From Hyphomicrobiales bacterium (lineage in GTDB: Bacteria > Pseudomonadota > Alphaproteobacteria > Rhizobiales > JAJFHB01): 14,763 bases of DNA. Below, piece by piece: positions 6,780-14,407 of the stretch; position 1 is the stretch's first letter, and the number at the start of each line of letters is the position of its first letter. The notes beneath the pieces were generated by a model. That model was not told the DNA's origin. It made no database searches and was given only the letters and a program-made list of their open reading frames with translations. The translations under genes were made by a program, and so were the position numbers. The DNA is taken from positions 1 through 14,763 of the forward strand of contig JAJFHB010000367.1 of assembly GCA_021775795.1 (NCBI GenBank). The letters are read 5' to 3'.

Positions 6780-7274
6780 ATGCCAACCTGGTTCCTGCTT
6801 CTCTGTCAGTTCTCCATCATCGCCACGGCCATGGTTGCCGGCGTCTTCCTTGCCTTTTCCGACTTCCTCATGCGGGCGCTGGATACCACCGGTACGGCTG
6901 CCGGCATCGAGACGATGCAAGCCATCAACAGGGAGGTCATGCGAACTATTTTCATGGCGTTGCTCATCGGGATGGCGCCCGTTTCCGTGATCATCGGCGG
7001 TTATGCCTATGTACATATTAGCGGAACGACAGCACTGCTCCTCATGCTGGCGGCGGGCGTCTATCTCATCGGTGTCTTCGGCGTCACCATTGGCTTCAAT
7101 GTGCCACTCAACAATCTTCTGGCAGCGGCAGACCCCGCATCGAGCGCCGGCGCAGACCTCTGGAAGACGCGCTATCTGAGCAACTGGACATTCTGGAACA
7201 GTGTGCGTACTGCCGGCAGCGCTCTATCCGCAGGCCTTATCCTTTATGCCCTCACGGGGCAGACACAGGGATAG
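6780..7274 (+). CDS. DUF1772 / anthrone oxygenase-like membrane protein
   Basis: 164 aa with about four membrane helices (roughly 5-28, 56-78, 83-105, 140-158). The DUF1772 signature is visible: GVFLAFSDFLMRAL (21-34), MQAINREV (46-53), NVPLNNLLA (107-115) and the W-x-x-x-x-x-x-x-W-x-x-WNSVRTAGS ending (128-146). The family includes the fungal anthrone oxygenases that introduce a quinone oxygen into polyketide anthrones; bacterial members are mostly uncharacterised. A TTG at 6723 would overlap the previous stop by 4 nt and add 19 polar, proline-rich residues. ATG 6780 is preferred because AAGG (6767-6770) precedes it at 9 nt and the first helix starts directly after it. Confidence 0.82.
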   Translation: MPTWFLLLCQFSIIATAMVAGVFLAFSDFLMRALDTTGTAAGIETMQAINREVMRTIFMALLIGMAPVSVIIGGYAYVHISGTTALLLMLAAGVYLIGVFGVTIGFNVPLNNLLAAADPASSAGADLWKTRYLSNWTFWNSVRTAGSALSAGLILYALTGQTQG

Positions 7275-7277
7275 GTT

Positions 7278-7357
7278 GCAAACAGTGGAGCCACAAACAC
7301 CGCCAGGCGGTCAGAAGGGCCTTGTACTGGTTTGATCTGGCGGTGGAAATAGTTTGC
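7278..7357 (+). repeat. Nested inverted repeats with two exclusive pairings, upstream of CoA ligase
   Basis: CACCGCCAG (7298-7306) and CTGGCGGTG (7337-7345) are perfect 9-bp inverted arms. Outside them, GCAAAC (7278-7283) and GTTTGC (7352-7357) are also complementary. The left arm can alternatively fold locally, since ACCGCC-A-GGCGGT (7299-7311) is a palindrome. In RNA these pairings exclude each other, as in attenuators. No T-run follows, so an intrinsic terminator is not supported. The element lies between the DUF1772 stop and the ligase start. Confidence 0.45.
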
Positions 7358-7441
7358 GGCAGGCTTTGACAGACACGTTCCTTAGCCGACAGAATGCGCT
7401 CGATTAAGCTTGGCAATCTGTCCTGCACTGGAGGCACCACG

Positions 7442-9058
7442 GTGGGTTTGGAATCGCAAGAAAGAACGCTGGTACATGTGCTGGCACGCGCCGTTGAGCA
7501 GCATCGCGACAAACCCTGGATCGTGACCGAGAATATCAGCCTCACTTATGGGGAGGTCGACCTGCTCTCAAACCGTGTAGCCAATGGCATGACGGTGCTT
7601 GGCATCGCGCCTGGCGATACCGTCTTGTTCATGTTGCCGGATACCCCGGATTTTGTGGCGACCTGGGTTGCCTGCAGTAAAGCCGGTGCGGTTGAGGTGC
7701 CTGTCAACACCGGCTATCGCGGCGACATTCTTGTTCATGTGGTCAACGACAGCCGCGCCCGCACCGCGGTGGTGGATGCGCAGTTTCTCGAACGCTTTGA
7801 GGCAGCAGCCGACCGCCTGGAGCATCTGGAGCGGTGTTTTGTGATGTCAGCGCCCGGCGAAGAGATGCCGGCAACACCTGAGCTTGCTCGCAAATGTGAA
7901 CTTCTCCCCTATGAAGATCTTCTTTCGAACAATGAAAACGCTCCTGACCACAGCCCCGTAATCTCTGATCTCAAGGCCATTATGTATACATCCGGCACCA
8001 CCGGCGCCTCTAAAGGGGTGATGGTTGCACACGGGCATGCCTACGAATATGCAGCAGGTGCCGCCACCGTGCTGGAGATCAAAGAAGATGATGTCTACTA
8101 CACAGCCGGCCTGCCGCTGTTCCACATTGCCGGCAAATGGGGGGCGATCTTTGCCGTTGCTCTGGTCGGGGCAACGGCTGCCTTTCCGCAGCGCTTCAGC
8201 GCCAGCGAATTCTGGAATGACATCCGCAAGTATGGTGTGACCACCACCTTCCTTCTCGGCGCCATGGCGAATTTTCTGCAACGGCAGCCAGCCTCTCCGG
8301 ACGATGCCAACAACCCGCTGACAAAAGTATTGATGTGCCCGCTGCTGCCTGATGTGGGCGATTTTGCGAAACGGTTCGGCGCACGTATCGCGACCGCCTA
8401 TGGCTCAACAGAAGTGAATGGCACCATGTACATGCCCCTTGGCACCAAAGTGGAGGACATCCAGGTTGTCGGGCCGGTGCGGTCTGATAAATTCGATGTG
8501 GCCGTGGTCGATGAAAACGACAATGTGGTGCCCCCGGGTACGCTGGGTGAGATTGTCGTGCGGCCAAAGGAGCCCTGGATCTCCATGCTCGGCTACTGGA
8601 ACCAACCCGAATGGACGGTCAGGATGTGGCGAAACCAATGGCTGCACAGCGGCGATGCGGGCCGTTACGACGAAGATGGCAACTACTATTTTGTCGATCG
8701 CATAAAGGATGCCATTCGACGGCGCGGCGAGAACATCTCCTCGATGGAAGTGGAGAGCGTGATCAGCCAGCATCCAGCTATCGCCGAATGTGCCGTCTAT
8801 CCGGTTGTCTCCGAATACAGCGAACAGGAAGTCGGCACGGCGATCGCCCTCAAGCCGGGAGAAACACTGGAGCCTGTCGATCTCATTTCGTTTCTTGAGC
8901 CACGCATGGCGCACTTCATGGTGCCGCGTTTCATCGTTTTCGAAGAGGCACTGCCCAAAACACCAACCGGAAAAATACAGAAATACTCCCTGCGTGAACG
9001 AGGCGTCACGCCGGAAACCTGGGACAGGGAAGCCGCTGGGGTGAAACTGTCACGCTGA
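7442..9058 (+). CDS. Class I AMP-forming acyl-CoA synthetase, CaiC-like
   Basis: 538 aa from the GTG start. The core motifs of the ANL superfamily are intact: P-loop YTSGTTGASKG (182-192), AYGSTE (A5, 319-324), WLHSGD (A7, 400-405), DRIKDAIRRRGENIS (A8 hinge, 419-433) and PKTPTGKIQK with the catalytic Lys at 511. The protein should activate a carboxylate with ATP and join it to CoA. Overall length and the RRGENIS/EVES pattern recall crotonobetaine/carnitine-CoA ligases (CaiC) and short acyl-CoA ligases, but substrate pocket residues cannot be read by eye. GTG 7442 was chosen over the in-frame ATG 7394 because GGAGG (7430-7434) sits 7 nt before it, whereas ATG 7394 has no ribosome binding site. 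The FAD oxidoreductase follows 12 nt downstream, so the two are one transcript and may act in sequence on one compound. Confidence 0.9.
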   Translation: MGLESQERTLVHVLARAVEQHRDKPWIVTENISLTYGEVDLLSNRVANGMTVLGIAPGDTVLFMLPDTPDFVATWVACSKAGAVEVPVNTGYRGDILVHVVNDSRARTAVVDAQFLERFEAAADRLEHLERCFVMSAPGEEMPATPELARKCELLPYEDLLSNNENAPDHSPVISDLKAIMYTSGTTGASKGVMVAHGHAYEYAAGAATVLEIKEDDVYYTAGLPLFHIAGKWGAIFAVALVGATAAFPQRFSASEFWNDIRKYGVTTTFLLGAMANFLQRQPASPDDANNPLTKVLMCPLLPDVGDFAKRFGARIATAYGSTEVNGTMYMPLGTKVEDIQVVGPVRSDKFDVAVVDENDNVVPPGTLGEIVVRPKEPWISMLGYWNQPEWTVRMWRNQWLHSGDAGRYDEDGNYYFVDRIKDAIRRRGENISSMEVESVISQHPAIAECAVYPVVSEYSEQEVGTAIALKPGETLEPVDLISFLEPRMAHFMVPRFIVFEEALPKTPTGKIQKYSLRERGVTPETWDREAAGVKLSR

Positions 9059-9070
9059 GAGTAAACCAAA

Positions 9071-10390
9071 ATGAGCACCGATGTTCTCCATGACGACTTC
9101 GAGGAAAAACCCTACTGGTGGGATGCAGCACCGGTGCGGCGTGGCGATCTGCCGGATCTGCCGGCCCGCGCCGATGTCGTCATCGTCGGATCCGGATACA
9201 CGGGCCTGTCCGCTGCCCTGACACTTGCACGGGCCGGACGCGAGGTCGTCGTTCTCGACCGTGACGCACCCGGCGCAGGAGCAAGCTCGCGCAATGCCGG
9301 TTACGTCGGCACCGCCCTGCTCGCCCCCTTCACCAAACTTCTGGCCCAGCATGGTGCTGCAAAGGCCGTTGCCTATTACGGCCAGGCAAAGGCTGCTTTC
9401 GACTATACGACCACGCTGATCGAACGTGAGCAGATCCGCTGCCAGTACAACCGCAGCGGCCGCATCTACTGGGCTTATACCCAACGCCAGCTGGATGGGC
9501 TGGCGCTGGAGTTTACAAACCTGAATACGCATCTTGGCAAGGAGGGCAGAATTCTCCGTGGTGACGAGATTGCTATGGAATGCGGCTCTGAGCTTTATTG
9601 CGGCGGCCTTCTCATTCCAGAAACCGGCGCTCTGCATCCAGCGCTTTTTCTCGGAGGGCTTATAGAGCGCGCCGAGGCTGCCGGTGCCAGCATTATTGGT
9701 GAGACAGAGGTTCTAGGGATAGCGCCTGCCACAGGGGGGCACCGGCTGGAAACGGCACGGGGAAACATCGAGGCAAAAAACGTTATCGTTGCCACGAACG
9801 GCTACACCGGCAGGTCGACACCGTGGTTTCAGCGCCGCATGCTTCCAGCCCTTGCGCATATGATTGCCACCGAACCCCTGGATCCCGGCCTTGTTAAAAA
9901 GCTGCTGCCCAGTGGACGTACCAATCTTGATGCCCGCTCAACTTTCCATTACTGGCGGGGTTCACCGGATGGCACACGATTGCTGTTTGGTGGGCGCACC
10001 GGACTAAGCGCCAGCGATCCGGAAACTTCGGCGCGCGCCGGGCACGCGGAGATGGCGGAGATTTTTCCGGAACTCGAAGGCGCACGCATCACTCATTACT
10101 GGAACGGTCGGCTCGGCCTGACGCGAGACCACCTGCCGCGCATTGGCCTGAAAGATGGCGTGCATTTCGCCATGGGCATGAACGGTGCCGGGTTGCCCAT
10201 GGGTACGTATCTTGGACATAAGGCTGCACTGAGAGTGTTGGGGGATGGAGCATCGACGACAGAGTTTGACGCTCTCACCTTCAAGACCATCCCCTTTTAC
10301 ACCGGCAACCCCTGGTTCGTTCCCACTCTCGCCCGGCTTGAGCGGCTCAAGCACCTGCTGGAACGCCCGCCGCCAAAAACCGCTGCGTGA
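9071..10390 (+). CDS. FAD-dependent amine/amino-acid oxidoreductase (DAO family, PuuB/DadA-like)
   Basis: 439 aa. KPYWWD near residues 13-18 is the usual short lead of gamma-glutamylputrescine-oxidase-like enzymes. ADVVIVGSGYTGLSAAL (34-50) is the Rossmann dinucleotide turn (G40, G42, G45) with the ribose-binding acidic residue D63 (VVVLDRD), followed by GAGASSRNAGYV (68-79), diagnostic of this DAO branch. The C-terminal WNGRLGLTRDHLPRIG and FAMGMNGAGLPMGTYLGHKA close the FAD and substrate site. Members oxidise a C-N bond of an amino acid or alkylated amine, releasing aldehyde or imine plus H2O2 or reduced acceptor. The ATG is 12 nt after the ligase stop. Its TGA touches the stop of the convergent TPR gene. 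The substrate is unknown; a methylated or quaternary amine product would suit the neighbours. Confidence 0.9.
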   Translation: MSTDVLHDDFEEKPYWWDAAPVRRGDLPDLPARADVVIVGSGYTGLSAALTLARAGREVVVLDRDAPGAGASSRNAGYVGTALLAPFTKLLAQHGAAKAVAYYGQAKAAFDYTTTLIEREQIRCQYNRSGRIYWAYTQRQLDGLALEFTNLNTHLGKEGRILRGDEIAMECGSELYCGGLLIPETGALHPALFLGGLIERAEAAGASIIGETEVLGIAPATGGHRLETARGNIEAKNVIVATNGYTGRSTPWFQRRMLPALAHMIATEPLDPGLVKKLLPSGRTNLDARSTFHYWRGSPDGTRLLFGGRTGLSASDPETSARAGHAEMAEIFPELEGARITHYWNGRLGLTRDHLPRIGLKDGVHFAMGMNGAGLPMGTYLGHKAALRVLGDGASTTEFDALTFKTIPFYTGNPWFVPTLARLERLKHLLERPPPKTAA

Positions 10391-12040
10391 TCAGGCGGCC
10401 TGTTGCCGGCAATAGCACGAGGCCTTGATGACCACTTCAGCACGCGCCAGAGCCAGATCAAGACGCTGCTTTATGGCTGGCGTTTCAACCGTATCGCCGC
10501 GGCGGACGAGACATTCATGCAGTCCGTGCAGGCTCCAGACGTTTTCAGGATGCTGGCAGGCCCGGGACAGAGAACCGTCGAGACCCAGATCGGCGCGGTA
10601 GACCGCTTCCGCCTCTTCGGCGCGTCCCTGCTCGAGCAGAAGCGCGCCGAGCGCGTGGCGCGCCGGCTGCATCCAGCCCCAGGGTTCATCATAGGGAAGC
10701 GCATCATCCAGAGCGACGGACTTGCGCAGATGTGCGAAGGCAACATCATGATTGCCAAGGCGGTACTCAAGCTCGCCATTCAGCATTTCTGTTGCAACTT
10801 CGAGGAGATCGACAACCGTATTGTTGTGAACGCGACGGGTGTCGGGGACTTTTTCCTTCGCCAGCAGATACGCATCGCGCTCACGTTCGGCATCTGCGAT
10901 GTTGCCGAGTGCTGAATGGGCGACACATTTGGAGTAGTGCATCATCGCGGTTGTGGCGCAGTAAAGCTCTGCATCCTCGGGCAGTTCCTGAGCGATAATG
11001 TCATGCCATTTGCCAAAGCGGATGAGAACATGCTGCTTCATGGGCAGGTAGCCTTCCATGAAGTCCGCCATCGGGGGTGAAGGTATGCGCAGCAATTCGT
11101 CCGGTGTCGTTGCGATAAGCTCTTCGGCGGCCTCAATTGCGGGTGTGTACTGGCCCAGGAACATGGCTCCATAAATGGCAAAATGATAATCATGAATGCG
11201 GTACATCGAATAGACATTCATGGCACCTTCGCGCTCGAGATACCTGCGATCCGCCTCAATTGATTTTTGATTGTAGATGACGACGTCGCGGTAAAAGCCA
11301 CACAGAACATCAATGTGGGTGGGCATATGTATGAGGTGGCCCGCATCCGGCACCATGTCGCGCAATTTGTCGCCGGCGCGCAGTGCCTTTTCAGGATGCG
11401 GCGACATTTCCATCAGATGAACGTAAAGATGCAACAGCCCCGGATGTGACCAGCAGGCCGGGATTTCGTTCATGGCCTTTTCCAAAACCTCAACCGCTTC
11501 TGCCGTGCCCGCACCTTCGGCCACGCCGCCTGTTTGCAGATCCCACATCTTCCAGGGTGTGCGGTTCATGATGGCATCGACAAACACGGTGATAACTTCC
11601 AGGTCTTCTGGATGGGCGCGATAGACTTCCCGCATGGCATCGGCGAAATCATCGTTCCAGGGCATCATGTCTTTGATCGGATCACGTTGTGGATAGCGGG
11701 TTAAGAGCGCTTCAATCAAAGCCTGCTCCACAGGTGTTGCATTAGCCATCAAAGCGAGTGCCGCGTGTGCGGCGTCATAGGCGGTTGCAAGGGCTTTCTC
11801 GCGACCAGGCTTGTCAAAGAGGTGCCACGGCAGGTTGTAGTTTGGCCCTGCAGCATAGGACAAACCCCACTGAGCCATGGCGCAGTCCGGATCGGATTCG
11901 AGCGCTTTTCCAAAGCACGACATGGCCTCTGAGTGATTAAAGCCATAGGTCCAGTTCAGACCGCGATCGAACCATATCTGCGATTCAGACGATGTCGTGG
12001 TAACTGCGCGTGTATGAGCGCCAAGATCATAATAGTCCAT
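10391..12040 (-). CDS. Large TPR-type protein with conserved histidine motifs
   Basis: 549 aa. Residues about 21-70 contain RGLNWTYGFNHSEAMSCFGK, then DPDCAMAQWGL and GPNYN, the entry motif of a widespread but uncharacterised bacterial TPR family related to eukaryotic TTC38. Further helices carry clustered histidines: HPGLLHLYVHLMEMSPHPEKAL-type block (199-220: H199, H204, H208, H215), GHLIHMPTHIDVLCGFY (234-250) and RIHDYHFAIYG (281-291). C-terminal repeats (about 330-530) include LGALLLEQGRAEEAEAVYRA, a classical TPR. No signal peptide, so it should be cytosolic. The frame is open to 12112, but ATG 12040 has GGAG 5 nt upstream and starts with the family N-terminus. It is third gene of the TetR-MttB operon, 90 bp behind MttB. 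The role is unknown: scaffold or, given the histidines, metal-dependent enzyme. Confidence 0.8.
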   Translation of the reverse strand: MDYYDLGAHTRAVTTTSSESQIWFDRGLNWTYGFNHSEAMSCFGKALESDPDCAMAQWGLSYAAGPNYNLPWHLFDKPGREKALATAYDAAHAALALMANATPVEQALIEALLTRYPQRDPIKDMMPWNDDFADAMREVYRAHPEDLEVITVFVDAIMNRTPWKMWDLQTGGVAEGAGTAEAVEVLEKAMNEIPACWSHPGLLHLYVHLMEMSPHPEKALRAGDKLRDMVPDAGHLIHMPTHIDVLCGFYRDVVIYNQKSIEADRRYLEREGAMNVYSMYRIHDYHFAIYGAMFLGQYTPAIEAAEELIATTPDELLRIPSPPMADFMEGYLPMKQHVLIRFGKWHDIIAQELPEDAELYCATTAMMHYSKCVAHSALGNIADAERERDAYLLAKEKVPDTRRVHNNTVVDLLEVATEMLNGELEYRLGNHDVAFAHLRKSVALDDALPYDEPWGWMQPARHALGALLLEQGRAEEAEAVYRADLGLDGSLSRACQHPENVWSLHGLHECLVRRGDTVETPAIKQRLDLALARAEVVIKASCYCRQQAA

Positions 12041-12107
12041 GAGAGCTCCGGAATTGGTCAGTCGGAATGCGCTCTTCGTCCCGGCCAGCCCGTTGAACAA
12101 TGCTGTG

Positions 12108-12125
12108 GCCAACTTTGTTGTTGGC
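12108..12125 (-). repeat. Small intercistronic stem-loop behind the MttB-family gene
   Basis: GCCAAC and GTTGGC form a perfect 6-bp stem with a 6-nt loop, beginning 5 nt after the stop of the methyltransferase gene. On the transcribed strand no T-run follows, so it is more likely to protect the upstream message or be neutral than to terminate transcription. Confidence 0.35.
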
Positions 12126-12130
12126 TTTGT

Positions 12131-13672
12131 TCACCGCTCAATATTGGCACCGCCCTCTTCCGTACGCTTTGCAATGAAGGCATCAATTTCTTCAAGACAA
12201 GCCGGATCGAAGTCAGGCACAGCATATGCAGCGAGGGTGTCCTTGTAAATCCGGTTGGCGCGCTGGGTCGCATCAATCGAACCGCGGTCCTGCCAGTTTT
12301 CGAAGTTGCTCCAATCTGACAGAAGCGGCGAGTAAAAAGCCGTCTCAAAGCGGTCGAGTGTGTGCTGGGTGCCGAAGAAATGTCCGCCGTGCCCGACATC
12401 TGCAATGGCATCCACAGCAAGTGTTGCCTCGTTCACGTCCAGAGGTTTGAACAACTCTGCAAACATCTGCAGCATCTCAATATCGATGACGAACTTTTCA
12501 GCCGATGCGGTAAGACCGCCCTCAAGCCAGCCGGCGCCATGGAGCAAAAGGTTGGTGCCGCCCATGAGGGCACCCCACAATGACATCTGCGTTTCATACG
12601 CCGCCTGGGCGTCAGGGGCATTGGAAGCGGTGACCCCCGATGACCTCAGTGGCAAACCATAGCGCCGCGCAAGCTGACCTGAGGCAAAGGCTGCTTTTGT
12701 GTATTCGGGCGTGCCGAATGCCGGCGCCCCTGTCTTCATATCCACATTGCTGGTGAAGCTGCCATAGCAAACCGGCGCTCCCGGTTTCACAATCTGTGAG
12801 AGGGCAAGCCCGGCGAGAGCTTCAGCATTCTGCAGCACCAGCGCGCCGGCTATGGTTACAGGCGCCATTGCCCCGGCAAGCGTAAAAGGTGCCAGAACCA
12901 TCAACTGACCGGCCATTGCCGCGTCAATGATGCCGCGGCACATGAGGTGATCAAGCTGGAGTGGAGAGTTCGAGTTGGCAACGGAATAGCAAACCGGCGT
13001 CTGCGCGAAAGCCTCGGCGCTGAGACCATGGGCAATCCGGATAATCTCGTAGGCATCCGCAACAGCCTGTGTCCCGCGAAAAAAGACGAAGGGGATTTTG
13101 TCGGTCAGCGTGAGTACGGAACGGGTCATCGCAAGGTGGCGGATGTTTGGCGGAATGTCCTGCGGCTCAACAAACGGCCCGATCATGTGAATGACGTCAA
13201 AGCTTTGCGACAGGCGGCAGAAATCATCGAGGCAGGCGAGCGTCCCCGGACGGCGGCCGCCGTCGAGATCCGAAAAGTTGGGTGTGCCGCCGGTGGTGCA
13301 GACCCCAACGTGGCGCCCGCCAATGGTCACGTCGCGATCAACACCACGCCCTTTCAGCATCACTTCGCCAGGCGCCAGAGCGATCAACGACAGCAAAGCA
13401 TCTGGATCGAAGCGCACGACGTCATCGCCCGAAACGGCCATCCCTGCTTTTGCATAATGGTCACGCGCTTCCGGGCTCAATACCCTCACGCCGGTTTCCA
13501 AGAGTACCCTGAGTGATGCCAGGTGAATGGCCTCTATCTGGTCTGCACTGAATTGCTCAACCGGCGGATAGGGGTTTTCCCACTGCCGCCAGGCTGTGTC
13601 GAAGGCGCGCCCTGCGTTGCTTTGGCGCTTCGCTGCACGTGCCGAGCGTCCGCCGGTTCGCCGGCCGCTCAT
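12131..13672 (-). CDS. MttB-family (COG5598) methyltransferase, pyrrolysine-free type
   Basis: 513 aa, the usual length of trimethylamine:corrinoid methyltransferase homologues. Recognisable blocks are IEAIHLASLRVLLETGVRV (48-66), the CTTGGTPNFSDLDGG stretch, NSNSPLQLDHLM, PFTLAGAMAPVTIAGAL, SGVTASNAPDAQAAYE, GGTNLLLHGAGWLEGGL and GHGGHFFGTQHTLDRFETAF. The frame has no internal TAG, so unlike archaeal MttB it does not use pyrrolysine and belongs with MtgB/MtpB/MtcB-like homologues, whose known members demethylate glycine betaine, proline betaine or carnitine to a corrinoid protein. Rhizobiales and Rhodobacterales carry many such copies without known substrate. Its ATG overlaps the TetR stop by 4 nt (ATGA), indicating translational coupling. 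The window has no corrinoid protein or reactivase, so the methyl acceptor is unexplained. Confidence 0.9.
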   Translation of the reverse strand: MSGRRTGGRSARAAKRQSNAGRAFDTAWRQWENPYPPVEQFSADQIEAIHLASLRVLLETGVRVLSPEARDHYAKAGMAVSGDDVVRFDPDALLSLIALAPGEVMLKGRGVDRDVTIGGRHVGVCTTGGTPNFSDLDGGRRPGTLACLDDFCRLSQSFDVIHMIGPFVEPQDIPPNIRHLAMTRSVLTLTDKIPFVFFRGTQAVADAYEIIRIAHGLSAEAFAQTPVCYSVANSNSPLQLDHLMCRGIIDAAMAGQLMVLAPFTLAGAMAPVTIAGALVLQNAEALAGLALSQIVKPGAPVCYGSFTSNVDMKTGAPAFGTPEYTKAAFASGQLARRYGLPLRSSGVTASNAPDAQAAYETQMSLWGALMGGTNLLLHGAGWLEGGLTASAEKFVIDIEMLQMFAELFKPLDVNEATLAVDAIADVGHGGHFFGTQHTLDRFETAFYSPLLSDWSNFENWQDRGSIDATQRANRIYKDTLAAYAVPDFDPACLEEIDAFIAKRTEEGGANIER

Positions 13673-14313
13673 GTGCTCACACCATTGCGGGCCATTCGCG
13701 CCAGAAAGGCATCGGCATCGCCTTCACCAAGGCTGTTTCCCGTGAAGCATTGATAGTAGGCAGAAAGAAAGCCCGCGCGCTCCGTCAACGGCTCGCGGAC
13801 GCCCAGGGAATAGTAACTGAGCTGGGTGAAGTAGATGACGCGGGCCCGAATGAAGGCTTCCGTTGGTTCGTAGCCGTGGGTTTCAAAGAAGGCGGCAATG
13901 GACCTGACCCGGTTATCATCTTCCTGGGCGACACTTTTCAAAACACCATCGGCACGCCGGGACCAATCCCTGACGGCCTGATCAAGCCTGGGGTCAAATC
14001 TGGTGTGATCAACCCACACGGCAAAGAGCTCGAGAATACCCTCACTCAGCGTTTGGGCGGCGGTGAGCGCATCCACCATGACGCCCGTGTTGCGGGCGCG
14101 CCACTCGGCCAGCAAGGCCTCAAGGAGCGCATCCCTGCTCTTGAAATGCCAGTAGAAGCTTCCCCGCGTCACCTCTAGAAGGCGCGACAGTTGGGTGACC
14201 TGTACGGCATCAATGCCCTCTTCCACAAGGACCGTCAAAGCTGCGGCGATCCAGTCATCGCGGTTCAGCTGCGGCATCCGTTTGTCTTCGTCGCGGGTAG
14301 ACAACAAGGTCAT
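13669..14313 (-). CDS. TetR-family transcriptional regulator
   Basis: 214 aa. Residues about 15-60 form the TetR helix-turn-helix: WIAAALTVLVEEGIDAVQV then LSRLLEVTRGSFYWHFKSRD (42-61), followed by ALLEALLAEW. The remaining helical part is the ligand-binding and dimer domain, too variable to predict an inducer. It is first gene of the operon with the MttB-family gene (stop and start overlap as ATGA) and the TPR gene, so it probably represses its own operon and the divergent cupin gene through the CATACA/TGTATG sites just upstream. Two Met codons are possible (14313 and 14277, residue 13), neither with a clear Shine-Dalgarno; the longer form is given and a leader of about 24 nt would fit the candidate promoter. 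Confidence 0.9.
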   Translation of the reverse strand: MTLLSTRDEDKRMPQLNRDDWIAAALTVLVEEGIDAVQVTQLSRLLEVTRGSFYWHFKSRDALLEALLAEWRARNTGVMVDALTAAQTLSEGILELFAVWVDHTRFDPRLDQAVRDWSRRADGVLKSVAQEDDNRVRSIAAFFETHGYEPTEAFIRARVIYFTQLSYYSLGVREPLTERAGFLSAYYQCFTGNSLGEGDADAFLARMARNGVST

Positions 14314-14322
14314 GTTTCAGCA

Positions 14323-14372
14323 TTCCATACAGGGTTGACGGGTTCCATACACCCCTGTATGTATCGCGTCAA
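14323..14372. promoter_or_regulatory. Operator cluster overlapping two possible divergent promoters
   Basis: TTCCATACA occurs twice, exactly 20 bp apart (14323-14331 and 14343-14351). The second copy forms a perfect dyad, CATACA-CCCC-TGTATG (14346-14361). The outer pair CATACAGGG (14326-14334) and CCCTGTATG (14353-14361) is also a perfect inverted repeat. On the plus strand TTGACG (14335-14340) with 17 bp to TATGTA (14358-14363) could serve the cupin gene. On the minus strand TTGACG (14372-14367) with 17 bp to TATGGA (14349-14344) could serve the TetR operon. The -35 boxes are good and the -10 boxes weak. Dimers of the TetR protein on these sites would block both directions; that assignment is inferred from position. 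Confidence 0.6.
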
Positions 14373-14407
14373 TCAAACAAAGCAGATGCCCGTTGGAGTG
14401 ACCTGGT

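Noticed and set aside
12947..13516. 189-aa open frame on the plus strand
   Set aside because: Lies opposite the MttB-family gene, whose conserved motifs explain the sequence.
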